Source: Gp6-AA40 sp963818645
GTDB taxonomy: Bacteria; Acidobacteriota; Vicinamibacteria; Vicinamibacterales; UBA2999
NCBI GenBank assembly: GCA_963818645.1
Contig: CAWFTF010000008.1
Location: 71,121-135,120, forward strand
DNA length: 64,000 bases
Direction: 5' to 3'
The notes under the pieces are model-generated. The model had not been told where the DNA came from. It saw only the letters and a program-made list of their open reading frames with translations, and did no database searches. A program made the translations under genes and the position numbers. Shown here piece after piece: positions 51,906 through 60,893 of the stretch (positions are counted from its first letter, which is position 1; every line of letters begins with the position of its first letter).

Positions 51906-53321
51906 ATGCTCATAGTCATGAAATTCGGTGGAACCTCTGTAGGTTCCGCTGAACGTATTGCGCAGGCGGCGGCGCTTGTCACAGCCGCACGAGACAAAGG
52001 ACATCACGTTGCCGCGGTCACATCCGCCATGAGCGGCGTGACCAACAGTCTGATCGAGGCGGCCCAGGCGGCGTCGAAGGGCAACCTCGACTCGACGCTA
52101 CGTCAGCGCCTCTTCGACAGGCACAAGGCGGTTGCCGACGTGGTGATTCAGGACGCGGCGGTCAGAGCCGTGGCCCTCGAGCAAATCGATCGACGCCTCG
52201 ATCGATTCGAGAAGCTGTGCTACGGCCTGTCGATGGTCCATGAGCTGACACCACGGTTGCTCGACGCGATCTCGGGAACGGGCGAGATGCTGGCCGCGCC
52301 ACTTGTCGCAGGCGCGATTGCCGCGCGCGGGTGCGGGTCGAGCGCCATCGATGCCACCGAGGTCGTCGTCACGACCGATCTGTTCGGCGGCGCCGAACCG
52401 CTCATGGACGAGACTCGCGTCAAGATGCAGGCGCAGGTCCGGCCGCTGATCGAGCGCGGCGAGAGCCCGGTACTGACCGGCTTCATCGGCGCGACCGTCG
52501 ATGGCGTGCTGACGACGCTCGGACGCGGCGGCTCGGATTATTCAGCCTCAATCGTCGGCGCGGCGCTCGATGCGGACGAGATCTGGATCTGGACGGACGT
52601 TGACGGTGTCTTGTCTGCCAATCCGGCGGAAGTGCCAGACGCGCGGACGCTCGCGGAGATCTCGTACAGCGAGGCATCCGAGCTCGCGTACTACGGCGCG
52701 AAGGTGCTGCACTACAAAACGATCCTGCCAGCATTCCGCAAGCGCATCCCGGTACGCATCCTGAACAGCTTCAACCCAACGCATCCCGGCACGCGTGTGA
52801 GCGTCGAAGGCGATCCATCGATCCCGGGCGTCAAAGCCGTGACCTCGATTCGCGGAGTCAGCCTCATCACGATCAGCGGGACCGGCATGCAGGGCATTCC
52901 TGGCATCGTCGCGAAAGCGTTCGAAGTCGTCGCGGAACAGCAGTCGAACGTCCTGATGATTTCCCAGGCGTCCTCTGAGAACAACATGTGCTTCGTGATT
53001 ACAGCTGCCGATACGCCGCGTGTGGTCAAGGCGCTGCACGGTACGCTGGAGCTCGAGCTGGCGCGCGGACACGTCGAGGAGATCTCGGCGCAACCGGTGG
53101 CAGTCGTGGCGGCAATCGGCGATCGCATGCGCGGGACGCCCGGCATCGCAGCGACGGTCTTCGGGGCGCTGGGCACTGAAGGGATCAACGTCATCGCGAT
53201 CTCTCAAGGCTCGTCCGAGCGCAACATCTCCCTGGTTGTTGCAGAGCCCGATGCCGCTCCAGCGATTCGATCCCTGCATCGCGCGTTTCGTCTCGACCGC
53301 GCGGCGGTCGCTGCGCGATGA
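51906..53321 (+). CDS. lysC: Aspartate kinase
   Basis: Phosphorylates aspartate, the first step to lysine, threonine, methionine and diaminopimelate. Motifs: KFGGTSVGSAERI at the N-terminus, GRGGSDYSASIVGAAL and WTDVDGVLSANPAEV for substrate binding, then two C-terminal ACT domains (VSLITISGTGMQGIPGIVAKAF and VVAAIGDRMRGTPGIAATVF) for feedback regulation. 471 residues, typical of the monofunctional long form. The start is ATG 51906 (MLIVMKFGG); ATG 51918 is possible. It ends directly in heptamer array I. Monofunctional, no homoserine dehydrogenase fused. Confidence 0.95.
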   Translation: MLIVMKFGGTSVGSAERIAQAAALVTAARDKGHHVAAVTSAMSGVTNSLIEAAQAASKGNLDSTLRQRLFDRHKAVADVVIQDAAVRAVALEQIDRRLDRFEKLCYGLSMVHELTPRLLDAISGTGEMLAAPLVAGAIAARGCGSSAIDATEVVVTTDLFGGAEPLMDETRVKMQAQVRPLIERGESPVLTGFIGATVDGVLTTLGRGGSDYSASIVGAALDADEIWIWTDVDGVLSANPAEVPDARTLAEISYSEASELAYYGAKVLHYKTILPAFRKRIPVRILNSFNPTHPGTRVSVEGDPSIPGVKAVTSIRGVSLITISGTGMQGIPGIVAKAFEVVAEQQSNVLMISQASSENNMCFVITAADTPRVVKALHGTLELELARGHVEEISAQPVAVVAAIGDRMRGTPGIAATVFGALGTEGINVIAISQGSSERNISLVVAEPDAAPAIRSLHRAFRLDRAAVAAR

Positions 53322-53407
53322 AATGCAGAATTCAGAATGCAGAATTCAGAACACAGGCTGAACCTGGAACCATTCTGCATTCTGCATTTTGCATTTTGAA
53401 TTACAGG
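53322..53407. repeat. Heptamer array I, inverted, after lysC
   Basis: Left arm AATGCAG, AATTCAG, AATGCAG, AATTCAG, AACACAG; right arm ATTCTGC, ATTCTGC, ATTTTGC, ATTTTGA. Complementary arms fold as a hairpin. It starts at the lysC stop (53319-53321). The right end shares an exact 18 bases with array C. Confidence 0.93.
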
Positions 53408-53418
53408 ACTTCATATTC

Positions 53419-54408
53419 ATGCCCGTCCGGGACTTATTGATCGTAGGCGCCGGCCCGTCAGGGCTGGCGACCGCCATTGCAGCCAAACAGCACGGCCTCG
53501 ACTACGCGGTCGTGGACAAGGGCGTGCTCGTCAACTCGATTTACAACTTCCCGCCACTCATGGTGTTCTTCACGACGCCGGAGCTGCTGGAGATCGGGGG
53601 ACTTCCTCTCGTCACGCCGTACGACAAGCCCACGAGGCTGGAGGCGCTCCGCTACTACCGGCGCGTTGTCGATACGTTCGGAATCCAGGTGTCCTTTCAC
53701 GAGGAAGTTCGTGAGATCGAGCGAGAGGACGACGAAACCTTCGTCGTCACGAGTACCGGCAGCGGCGGAACACGCGTGAGACACGCGCGAGCAGTTGTGC
53801 TCGCGATCGGCTACTACGATCTGCCCAACTATCTCGGGATACCGGGCGAAGATCTGCCGCACGTCTCGCACTACTTCACCGACGCGCACCCGTACTTCAG
53901 GCAGCGCGTAGTCGTCGTCGGCGGAAAGAATTCGGCCGCGGAGGCGTCGCTCGAGCTGTATCGCGGGGGTGCGCACGTGACGCTCGTGCATCGCCGTGCG
54001 ACGCTTGGAGACTCGATCAAGTATTGGGTCCGCCCCGATATCGAGAACCGCATCAAGGAGGGCTCGATCGCCGCGCGCTTCGAATCGCGCGTCGTCGAAA
54101 TTCGGCCGACCGAGGTGATCATCGAGCGCAGCGGCGAGACTGAGACGATTCCTGCCGAGGGAGTCTTCCTGCTGACCGGGTATCACCCTGATGCGGAACT
54201 GATGCGGCGCGCTGGCATCGAGTGCCATGCGGAGTCGCTGACGCCGACGCTCGATCCGGAGACCTTCGAGAGCAACGTGCCGAACCTGTTCATCGCAGGT
54301 GGCGCCGTGGCGGGTCGCAACACAGGCAACATCTTCATCGAGAACGGCCGCTTTCATGGCGAGCGGATCGTGAAGGTCATAGCCGACAGGCGGTTGCAGG
54401 AGGCCTGA
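53419..54408 (+). CDS. YpdA-like FAD/NAD(P)-binding thiol-disulfide reductase
   Basis: 329 residues, cytosolic. FAD motif LLIVGAGPSGLATAIAAKQHG, NADPH motif VVVVGGKNSAAEASLELYRG. Unlike thioredoxin reductase it lacks the CxxC pair. It matches the YpdA (Bdr) family, which reduces bacillithiol disulfide in Bacillota: KGVLVNSIYNFPP, TPYDKPTRLEALRYYRRV, NVPNLFIAGGAVAGRNTGNIFIENG. If right, this bacterium uses bacillithiol or a related low-molecular-weight thiol. The start at ATG 53419 follows array I. Next gene: pcm, 36 nt later. Confidence 0.85.
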   Translation: MPVRDLLIVGAGPSGLATAIAAKQHGLDYAVVDKGVLVNSIYNFPPLMVFFTTPELLEIGGLPLVTPYDKPTRLEALRYYRRVVDTFGIQVSFHEEVREIEREDDETFVVTSTGSGGTRVRHARAVVLAIGYYDLPNYLGIPGEDLPHVSHYFTDAHPYFRQRVVVVGGKNSAAEASLELYRGGAHVTLVHRRATLGDSIKYWVRPDIENRIKEGSIAARFESRVVEIRPTEVIIERSGETETIPAEGVFLLTGYHPDAELMRRAGIECHAESLTPTLDPETFESNVPNLFIAGGAVAGRNTGNIFIENGRFHGERIVKVIADRRLQEA

Positions 54409-54444
54409 ACGTCCGACGACGTTTTCCGTAAGCGCCGGCTCGAC

Positions 54445-55063
54445 ATGGTCGAGCGGCAGATCAGACAACGGGGTGTCACCGATACCCGTGTGCTCAGCGC
54501 GATGGAAACCATTCCACGCGAGCGCTTCGTCCCTCCCGACGCGCATGCCCAGGCCTACGAGGACGTGCCGCTGGCCATCGGATTCAACCAGACCATCTCC
54601 CAGCCGTACATCGTGGCGTATATGACCGAGGTGCTCGATGTACGCGATTCGCATCGAGTGCTGGAGATCGGAACCGGGTCGGCGTATCAGGCTGCCGTGC
54701 TCGGCAAACTTGCGCGCGAGGTCTGGACCGTCGAGATCGTTCCCGAGTTGGCTGCTGCGGCGACCGGGCAGCTTCGGAATCTTGGCCTGACCAACGTGCA
54801 CGTCCGGCTTGGGGATGGCTACAGCGGGTGGCCGGAGCAGGCACCATTCGACCGCATCATGGTGACCGCGGCCCCCGACGAGATTCCCGGCCCGCTGGTC
54901 GAACAGCTCGCTGTCGGTGGTCGCTTGGTCATCCCGGTTGGTTCTCAAGGCGGGCCGCAGTGGATGACGGTTGTCGAGAAGACCGAGCAGCGGCGTGCTG
55001 CAGAACCGCACGATCCCGGTCCAGTTCGTGCCGCTGACCAGGGACCGGAAACAGTCCGGTTAA
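54445..55063 (+). CDS. pcm: Protein-L-isoaspartate O-methyltransferase (frame break near 54990)
   Basis: Repairs isoaspartyl residues using S-adenosylmethionine. Motifs: MVERQIRQRGVTDTRVLSAM, IGFNQTISQPYIVAYMTEVL, VLEIGTGSAYQAAVL (motif I), VEIVPELA, VRLGDGYSGWPEQAPFDRIMVTA. An extra base near 54990 shifts the frame; the corrected end is GVLQNRTIPVQFVPLTRDRKQ and the stop is 55061-55063. Corrected length 205 residues. The start is ATG 54445, as an in-frame stop lies just upstream. The next gene starts 31 nt later. Confidence 0.9.
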
Positions 55064-55094
55064 CCTTCCCCGGACCGGTCCGTAATAAGGGGGC

Positions 55095-55994
55095 ATGAGA
55101 CACGTTGCGATTCTGGCGTTCGTCCTCGCGGTTCTTGGTTCCAGGCAGCCTGGCCGCTCAGGCGCGCGGCCAGCAAGAGGTAGGGCCAATCCTCCGCGAA
55201 CGAGGTCAGCCAGCTCCGGCTCAGCCAGCTCGGCTCAGCCCGCCGACAACCCAGAAGCGCTGTCCTATTCGCAGAGCGCGGATTTCACCCGGAACCGGCT
55301 TCAGCAGCTTCTCTATCAGTTACCTCCGAACGTTCGCAGCGTGCTGCAGTACGACCCCTCTCTCCTGGAGCAGCCTGATTACTTGAACCCGTATCCGACG
55401 CTCCAGGCCTTTCTCAAAGAGCATCCTGAGATAGCGAGAAACCCGTCGTACTTCTTCGGGCAGCCGGACAATCGACGGGGACCGAACCCAACTGAAGCCC
55501 TCGCGGCGATCCTGGCCGGAACCGGGTTGTTCATCTTTTTCATGACCCTGCTCATCACGATGGGATCGATGGCGCAGCAGGTCGTGGCCTATCGCCGATG
55601 GGTCCGACAAACGCGAATGCAGATCGACATCCACACGAAGATCCTCGATCGCATGCAATCGAACGAGGATCTGCTGGCATACGTCCAGACACCGGCGGGA
55701 CGAACCTTCCTCGAGTTTGCGCCTGCCGGCCCCGCGCCGGAGACGCGCGTCTCGAGCGCGCCGTTTGGGCGCATTCTCTGGTCGGTGCAGGCGGGCGTCG
55801 TCCTCGCCGCGCTTGGTATCGGCCTGCGCTTCGCCCAGGGCACGGTCCCCGAGGAGATTGTTCCGGCCTTTACCGTGCTCGGCATCATCGTGATGTCGCT
55901 CGGCCTCGGTGCCGTGATTTCTGCCATCGTTGCCTACGTGCTCTCGTCCCGGTTAGGCTTGTTGCCAAGCCGGAAACAAGAAACCAATGCGTGA
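55095..55994 (+). CDS. Membrane protein upstream of ECF sigma factor 2
   Basis: 299 residues. The N-terminal part as read is MRHVAILAFVLAVLG then SRQPGRSG; in the +1 frame it would be VPGSLAAQARGQQE, a better signal-peptide end, with a return to the first frame near 55230. So a pair of compensating indels may exist. The rest is soluble (ADFTRNRLQQLLYQLPPNVRSVL), then two or three membrane helices (AILAGTGLFIFFMTLLITMG, VQAGVVLAALGIGL, AVISAIVAYVLSSRLGLL). A cytoplasmic helical piece (RMQSNEDLLAYV) lies between. Family not recognised. It overlaps the sigma gene by 8 nt and may act in its signalling. Confidence 0.65.
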   Translation: MRHVAILAFVLAVLGSRQPGRSGARPARGRANPPRTRSASSGSASSAQPADNPEALSYSQSADFTRNRLQQLLYQLPPNVRSVLQYDPSLLEQPDYLNPYPTLQAFLKEHPEIARNPSYFFGQPDNRRGPNPTEALAAILAGTGLFIFFMTLLITMGSMAQQVVAYRRWVRQTRMQIDIHTKILDRMQSNEDLLAYVQTPAGRTFLEFAPAGPAPETRVSSAPFGRILWSVQAGVVLAALGIGLRFAQGTVPEEIVPAFTVLGIIVMSLGLGAVISAIVAYVLSSRLGLLPSRKQETNA

Positions 55995-56568
55995 TGTGAC
56001 GCTGACGGACGTGGAACTGATTGGCGCGTTTGGTGACGCCGACCGCACGTTCCTCATGACCGAGGAGGCGTTTCACGCGTTCTACGAACAGACGGCACGG
56101 CCCGTGTGGGCCTATCTCGCCCGCATCACCGGTGACGGACGTCTGGCCGACGATCTGCTGCAGGAGGCGTACTACCGGTTCCTGCGCACGCGCGCCGACT
56201 TCGACAGCGACGATCATCGCCGCAACTATCTGTTCCGCATCGCGACCAACCTGGTTCGGGATCATCGCCGCCGCCGCGGGCACGAAGAGCGACGTCTGTC
56301 TGATGAATCACAGGTTCCGGACGTGTCGGGGGACCCGCACGAGGGCGACCGCGCGGTGCGCCGGATCGATCTCGCTCGCGCGATGGACCAGATGAAGCCG
56401 CGCGAGCGTTCTCTCCTGTGGCTCGCGTACGCACAGGGGTGCTCGCACGAAGAGATCGCCGACGTCCTCGGCCTCAAGAAAGCGAGCCTGAAGGCGTTGC
56501 TGTTCCGCGCAAGAAAGCGCTTGCTGGCCCTGCTGGGCACAACCGACATTCGTGGAGGCCGCCGATGA
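55987..56568 (+). CDS. ECF sigma factor 2
   Basis: 193 residues as called from ATG 55987 (overlap with the membrane protein); ATG 56056 (MTEEAFHAFYEQ) is the more usual ECF start. Region 2: LADDLLQEAYYRFLRTRADF with the DLLQExY motif; region 4: MKPRERSLLWLAYAQGCSHEEIADVLGLKKASLKALLFRAR. Overlaps the anti-sigma gene by 4 nt (ATGA at 56565-56568). The gene order membrane protein, sigma, anti-sigma suggests a stress-type operon. No target promoter was identified. Confidence 0.9.
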   Translation: MRDVTLTDVELIGAFGDADRTFLMTEEAFHAFYEQTARPVWAYLARITGDGRLADDLLQEAYYRFLRTRADFDSDDHRRNYLFRIATNLVRDHRRRRGHEERRLSDESQVPDVSGDPHEGDRAVRRIDLARAMDQMKPRERSLLWLAYAQGCSHEEIADVLGLKKASLKALLFRARKRLLALLGTTDIRGGRR

Positions 56569-57098
56569 GCGCACCCGAATGTCCTCGCGAGCAGGACGTG
56601 ATCAACGCGATCGTCACGGGACAATGGCCCGATCGCTGTGACGCGTCGCTCGCCGTGCACGCGGCGGAGTGCGCGGTCTGCAAGGAGCTCGTCGACGTGA
56701 CGAGCGTGATGCGACTCGACCGCGACGGCCTTCACGAGGAGATGAGCCTGCCGTCTGCGGGTCAGGTGTGGTGGCGTGCCGCCATCCGCGCCAGGCTCGA
56801 GGCATCGCAGCGCGCCGCGCGACCGTTCTCGTGGCTCTTTGGGATATCAGTGGCCTGTGCCGCGGGACTCGCGATTGCTGTCGTGCAGCTCCTGTGGTTG
56901 CCGATGCAGCTCGCATGGGGAAGCTCGAGTCTGGGCGCGTGGGGCGCTTGGCTCGGGCTCGGAGAACTCGTTCGACTGCTTCCGACGTTGAAGGATCTCG
57001 CGCCACTCACAACGACAGGCATGCTGGTGTTCCTCGCTGCGACGGCATGTCTTCTGCTCGCTCCGCTCGCGCTGTACTTCGCGCTCTCCGACGAATAG
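56565..57098 (+). CDS. Membrane-anchored anti-sigma factor with ZAS motif
   Basis: 177 residues. The zinc-binding anti-sigma motif VHAAECAVCKEL (HxxxCxxC) lies in the N-terminal part, followed by a cytoplasmic helix, then two membrane helices (WLFGISVACAAGLAIAVVQ, TGMLVFLAATACLLLAPLA). Fits the classic membrane anti-sigma plan, keeping sigma 2 at the membrane until a signal. The start overlaps the sigma stop. Ends with VLALYFALSDE-type C-terminus inside the cell. Confidence 0.85.
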   Translation: MSAPECPREQDVINAIVTGQWPDRCDASLAVHAAECAVCKELVDVTSVMRLDRDGLHEEMSLPSAGQVWWRAAIRARLEASQRAARPFSWLFGISVACAAGLAIAVVQLLWLPMQLAWGSSSLGAWGAWLGLGELVRLLPTLKDLAPLTTTGMLVFLAATACLLLAPLALYFALSDE

Positions 57099-57145
57099 GT
57101 CGGGCCTTCTTCGTTTGTGCGTTCGGTTGTTCTGGAGGGACTCGG

Positions 57146-57787
57146 TCAGTGTGCCAGACCGCTCGTCCAGCTTCCGGTTCCCGGCGCCATCATCGAGCGC
57201 ATCTCGAGCAGTTCGATCAGCGCGCCGCAACGGGAGAGGACACCGTCGCACTCGAGCAGGGCCTGCCGCTCGATCGGTTCGAGCGCCAGATACTGCGCCA
57301 ACGCATTCACCAGGTCATCGTCAGGGACATTGGGCGACAGTTTCGAGTCGCTGCCACGATGCTCCATCGCGACCGCGAGGAGGTGCTCGAGGCGACGCCG
57401 ATGCTCGTGCATCTGTGTCTTCTCATCTTCGGTGACCGACTCGGCGAGCGCTTCGACATGCGCGATGCGATACGGTTGACCGCTCTCTTCGCCAGTCACC
57501 CTGAATTTTTCCAGCCCCCTGAGCACGATGTTGAAGCGCCCGTCCGGGAGCGGCTCGGAATGGGTGATGAGGCCGGCACATCCGATCGGATACACGGGCG
57601 GACGGCCTGCGTAGTTCGACTCGAAGCCCGGTCGCAGCAGCACCATGCCGATGATGCGATCGCTGGCAAGCGCATCCTTCACCATCGCGCGATAGCGAGG
57701 CTCGAAGATGTGCAGTGGCAGAAAGACGTTGGGGAAGAGGACGACGTTCGGGAGCGGGAAGATCGGGATGGTTGCTGGTAGTGGCAT
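57146..57787 (-). CDS. Lon-protease N-terminal-domain protein
   Basis: 213 residues consisting only of the Lon substrate-binding (LAN) domain: IPIFPLPNVVLFPNVFLPLHIFEPRYRAMV at the start, then GMVLLRPGFESNYAGRPPVYPIGCAG, FNIVLRGLEKFRV and a helical end. No AAA or protease domain. Such stand-alone proteins occur in many bacteria; the role is unknown, maybe substrate recognition. The start ATG 57787 lies right after heptamer array J. It follows the vWA and MoxR genes on the same strand. Confidence 0.85.
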   Translation of the reverse strand: MPLPATIPIFPLPNVVLFPNVFLPLHIFEPRYRAMVKDALASDRIIGMVLLRPGFESNYAGRPPVYPIGCAGLITHSEPLPDGRFNIVLRGLEKFRVTGEESGQPYRIAHVEALAESVTEDEKTQMHEHRRRLEHLLAVAMEHRGSDSKLSPNVPDDDLVNALAQYLALEPIERQALLECDGVLSRCGALIELLEMRSMMAPGTGSWTSGLAH

Positions 57788-57927
57788 TGCTGATTTTGGC
57801 GATCTTTGATTGTGTGATTCGTTGACGAATGTTGATTCCTGATTGGTGATTCGTTGCTGCTGAACAGCAATCAACAATCAGAAATCACTAATCACGAATC
57901 GAATCCACAATGAGAGATCAGAAATCA
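57788..57927. repeat. Heptamer array J, inverted, between the vWA and Lon-N genes
   Basis: Right arm AGCAATC, AACAATC, AGAAATC, ACTAATC, ACGAATC; left arm with TGATTGGTGATTCG-type units that are complementary. Period 7 is approximate in the left arm. Its end abuts the vWA stop (57928). Confidence 0.85.
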
Positions 57928-59254
57928 CTAATGTATTGTCTTCGTCTTCCGATCCATGTAATCCATGAGCACGTACTGGCCGAGCGTGTACGGCGTCGTG
58001 AAGTAGGCCTTGCCGCGGCAGATCGCCGCGACGCGGCGCACGAACGCGACGAGATCGTGATCGCGCGCGAGCATGAACGTGTTGATCATGATGCCCGCCT
58101 TCTGGCAGGCGTTCACCTCGGCGAACGTCTCCGACACGATGAACGGGTCCAGGCCGAACGCGTTCTTGTAGATCTGCCCGTCAGGCCGCGTGAGCGCCGA
58201 CGGCTTGCCGTCGGTGATCATCACGATCTGCCGCATGTCCTTCTTCTGACGCTCGAGGATCCGGCGTGCCAGCCGCAGCCCTTCGCGCGTGTTCGTGTAG
58301 TACGGGCCCACGCGAACGCGTCCGAGTTGCTTGAGCGGAATCTCCTCGGCCGAATCGTGAAACAGCACGGCGCGAAGCGAGTCGCCGGGATACTGCGTGC
58401 GAATCAGGTGCGCGAGCGCGAGCGCCACGCGCTTGGCGGGCGTGAATCGATCCTCGCCGTACAGGATCATGCTGTGACTGCAGTCGAGCATGATCACCGT
58501 GGCGCAGGAGCTCTGATATTCGCTTTGCGCGACCATCAAATCCGGGTAGTCGACTTCGATCACCCCGGGATTCGGGACTCGGGAGTCGGGGTTCGAAGGA
58601 TCGTTCGAGCGAATCCCGAATCCCGAATCCCGAGCCGCGATTCGTCTGACCGCATTGAGAATCGTGCTGCTCGGATCGATGTTCAGCGTGTCGCCGAATT
58701 CATATGGCTTCGGTGCGGCGACGGCTTCAACGCCGGTGCTGAGATGGCGCGTGTCGTGCCGCCCGGTGTCGCTCCGTCCGATTGAGCCGAGCAGATCGCG
58801 CAGCGCGCGGTAGCCGAGGAAGTCGAGCGCTTTGTCGGTGACTTCGAACTTGACGGGCGCGGAGCCTTCATCGAATCCGCCGCCGCCGCCCTCACGGCGT
58901 TCGCGCTCCTGATCGAGATCGGGAGCGCCCGAGACGAACCCCTGTTCCATCATGCGCTCGATGATCTGCTGCACGAGATCCTCGAGCTGCTGACGCGCCT
59001 GCTCCTGGTCTCCGTCTGCCGGCTCGCCGAGCAACTGCTGGATGGCTTCGTCCGACAGCATGCCGCCACTGAACAGCGCCTCGAGGATCGCATCGTGCAG
59101 TGCCTGCATCGTGCGATCTTCTTCCTCGCTCTGGCCGCCCCAGGGATTGTTGAACCCGCTCGACAGCAACAGGTCGGACAACTTCGACACGAGATCGTCG
59201 ATGTCGATGTCGTCGAGTAAGTTCGCCTGTGTACTTCGTGTAGCGGTATTTCAC
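57928..59254 (-). CDS. vWA-domain protein (CoxE/chelatase-like), array inside the gene (frame break near 59218)
   Basis: 442 codons after correction. Start GTG 59254 (KYRYTKYTGEL), extra base near 59218, then LDDIDIDDLVSKLSDLLLSS. N-terminal region with Gln/Glu-rich helices and a Gly-rich stretch (REGGGGGFDEG), then heptamer array K, read as GIRSNDPSNPDSRVPNPG, inserted before the vWA strand VIMLDCSHSMILYGEDRFTPA with the MIDAS-type DxSxS (here DCSHS). Also QIVMITDGKPSALTRPDG. Pairs with the MoxR ATPase upstream. Such pairs are thought to act as AAA/vWA assembly modules; target unknown. Confidence 0.85.
58565..58640. repeat. Heptamer array K, inverted, inside the vWA gene
   Basis: CGGGATT, CGGGACT, CGGGAGT, CGGGGTT, then CGAAGGA, TCGTTCG, AGCGAAT, CCCGAAT, CCCGAAT, CCCGAGC: the period-7 register is kept through the loop. 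It is inside the reading frame and adds about 25 residues. It shares a 19-base stretch with array B. Confidence 0.93.
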
Positions 59255-59265
59255 GCTGCGCTCAC

Positions 59266-59343
59266 TGGTTGGTGGTTAGTGGATTGTGGTTAGTGGTTGT
59301 GGAAGCTCTTGCCACCACCCACCACCATCCACCAACCAGCTAA
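59266..59343. repeat. Heptamer array L (TGGTTAG), inverted, between MoxR and vWA genes
   Basis: Left TGGTTGG, TGGTTAG, TGGATTG, TGGTTAG, TGGTTGT, GGAAGCT, CTTGCCA, right CCACCCA, CCACCAT, CCACCAA, CCAGCTA. Period 7 is kept throughout and the arms are complementary. The right end overlaps the MoxR stop codon (59340-59342). Confidence 0.93.
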
Positions 59344-60848
59344 TTGTAGTATTTCTTCCGCCCGCCACCCGGTCCGCGGGTCTCCTCGTCGAGGTTCACT
59401 TCGCGTGTCGGCTTGCGCACCGGGGGATCGGCGCCGTGGTATCCGCGTTCGTCGCTCCGGCCGATCTTCTTCGTCGCGTACAACCCTTCCAGCAGGAAGT
59501 CGACACCTGAGGCCAGCATCGGATCTGACGCATTGGACGGCAGACCCGCGGTGCGTGCCAGTTCAACCAGACCCTGAACCTGCCGCGCGTGCCCCAGCAC
59601 ATCGGCCGCGCTCATCGTGTCGCTCAGCTGCAGGCTTCCGCCGAGGTCGAACCATTCGATGATCTGCCGGCAATCGAGATGCGAGAGATAGCCGTCGGCG
59701 ACGTTGGCGACCGACGCACGAATCAGATCGCGCGCGACCGCCTCGGCGCCCTTCAGCTCGCCTTCGTATTCCATTTCGAACTTGCCGGTAATCGACGGAA
59801 GCGCGGCGTACACGTCGGTGACGCGTGCCACGGCGACCTGTTCGCCGGAGGCGAGCGCTCGCCGCTCCGCGTTCGAGACGACGTTTTCCATCGCCGAGAT
59901 GGGAAGACGCTGACTGACGCCAGACCGCTTGTCGATTCGTCGATCCTGCCGTGCCTGAAATGCGATCTCCTCGACGATCTCCGCCACGAAGGCCGGCACC
60001 TCGGTCGTCGGCGTCGCGCCGTTTCGCGCGAGCCATGCTTCCTGCGCGGTGATCGCCATCGCGTCGGCTCGTCCGGTGGGATAGTGCGTGCGGATTTCCG
60101 ATCCGATGCGGTCCTTGAGTGGCGTGATGATCTTCCCGCGCGCCGTGTAGTCCTCAGGGTTGGCAGTGAAGGCCATCAGGATATCGAGCGGCAGGCGGAT
60201 CGGGTAGCCCTTGATCTGGACGTCACCCTCCTGAAGGATGTTGAACAGCCCGACCTGAATCTTGCCCGCCAGGTCCGGCAGCTCGTTGATGGCGAAAATC
60301 CCTCGATTGGCCCGAGGCACCAGACCGTAATGCATCGTCAGCTCGCTGGCGAGCTGCAGGCCGGATCGCGCCGCCTTGATCGGATCGATGTCGCCGACCA
60401 TGTCAGCAATCGTCACGTCGGGCGTGGCGAGCTTCTCGACGTAGCGGAGATCGCGCGAGAGCCAGGCGATCGGCATGCGATCGCCTTCGCTCGCGATGCG
60501 CGCGCGGCAGGCGGCGCACAGCGGTTCGAGCGGATCGTCGTTGATCTCGCACCCTGGAACGACGGGAATGACCTCGTCGAGCAACGTCGTGAGCGCGCGC
60601 AGCAGCCGCGTTTTTGCCTGACCGCGAAGGCCGAGCAGGATGAAGTTGTGCTGTGAAAGCAGGGCGTTGACCATCTGCGGCACGACGCTGTCGTCGTAGC
60701 CGATGATGCCCGGAAACAATGTCTCCCCGGTGCGAAGCTTTCGAATGAGGTTGTCGCGGACTTCTTCGCCGACGTTGCGGCGCGGCACGTCGCCGCGCGC
60801 CACGGCGTCGCGAAGCGCGCCCAGGGTGGATATACCGGATCTGGACAT
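59340..60848 (-). CDS. MoxR-family AAA+ ATPase (magnesium-chelatase-like)
   Basis: 502 residues. Walker A LLGLRGQAKTRLLRAL (residues 71-86, in the GxRGQAKT form of this subgroup), Walker B GIFAINELPDLAG, sensor TANPEDYTARGK and arginine-rich SEIRTHYPTGR. CxxC in EPLCAACRARI may bind metal. C-terminal domain with lid-like helices. Co-transcribed with the vWA protein 85 nt downstream. Start ATG 60848, divergent from GDPD with 45 nt between. Confidence 0.9.
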   Translation of the reverse strand: MSRSGISTLGALRDAVARGDVPRRNVGEEVRDNLIRKLRTGETLFPGIIGYDDSVVPQMVNALLSQHNFILLGLRGQAKTRLLRALTTLLDEVIPVVPGCEINDDPLEPLCAACRARIASEGDRMPIAWLSRDLRYVEKLATPDVTIADMVGDIDPIKAARSGLQLASELTMHYGLVPRANRGIFAINELPDLAGKIQVGLFNILQEGDVQIKGYPIRLPLDILMAFTANPEDYTARGKIITPLKDRIGSEIRTHYPTGRADAMAITAQEAWLARNGATPTTEVPAFVAEIVEEIAFQARQDRRIDKRSGVSQRLPISAMENVVSNAERRALASGEQVAVARVTDVYAALPSITGKFEMEYEGELKGAEAVARDLIRASVANVADGYLSHLDCRQIIEWFDLGGSLQLSDTMSAADVLGHARQVQGLVELARTAGLPSNASDPMLASGVDFLLEGLYATKKIGRSDERGYHGADPPVRKPTREVNLDEETRGPGGGRKKYYN

Positions 60849-60893
60849 GGGCTGATCCTATCAGGGCTCTGTGTAAGCGAATACTATTCAGTC

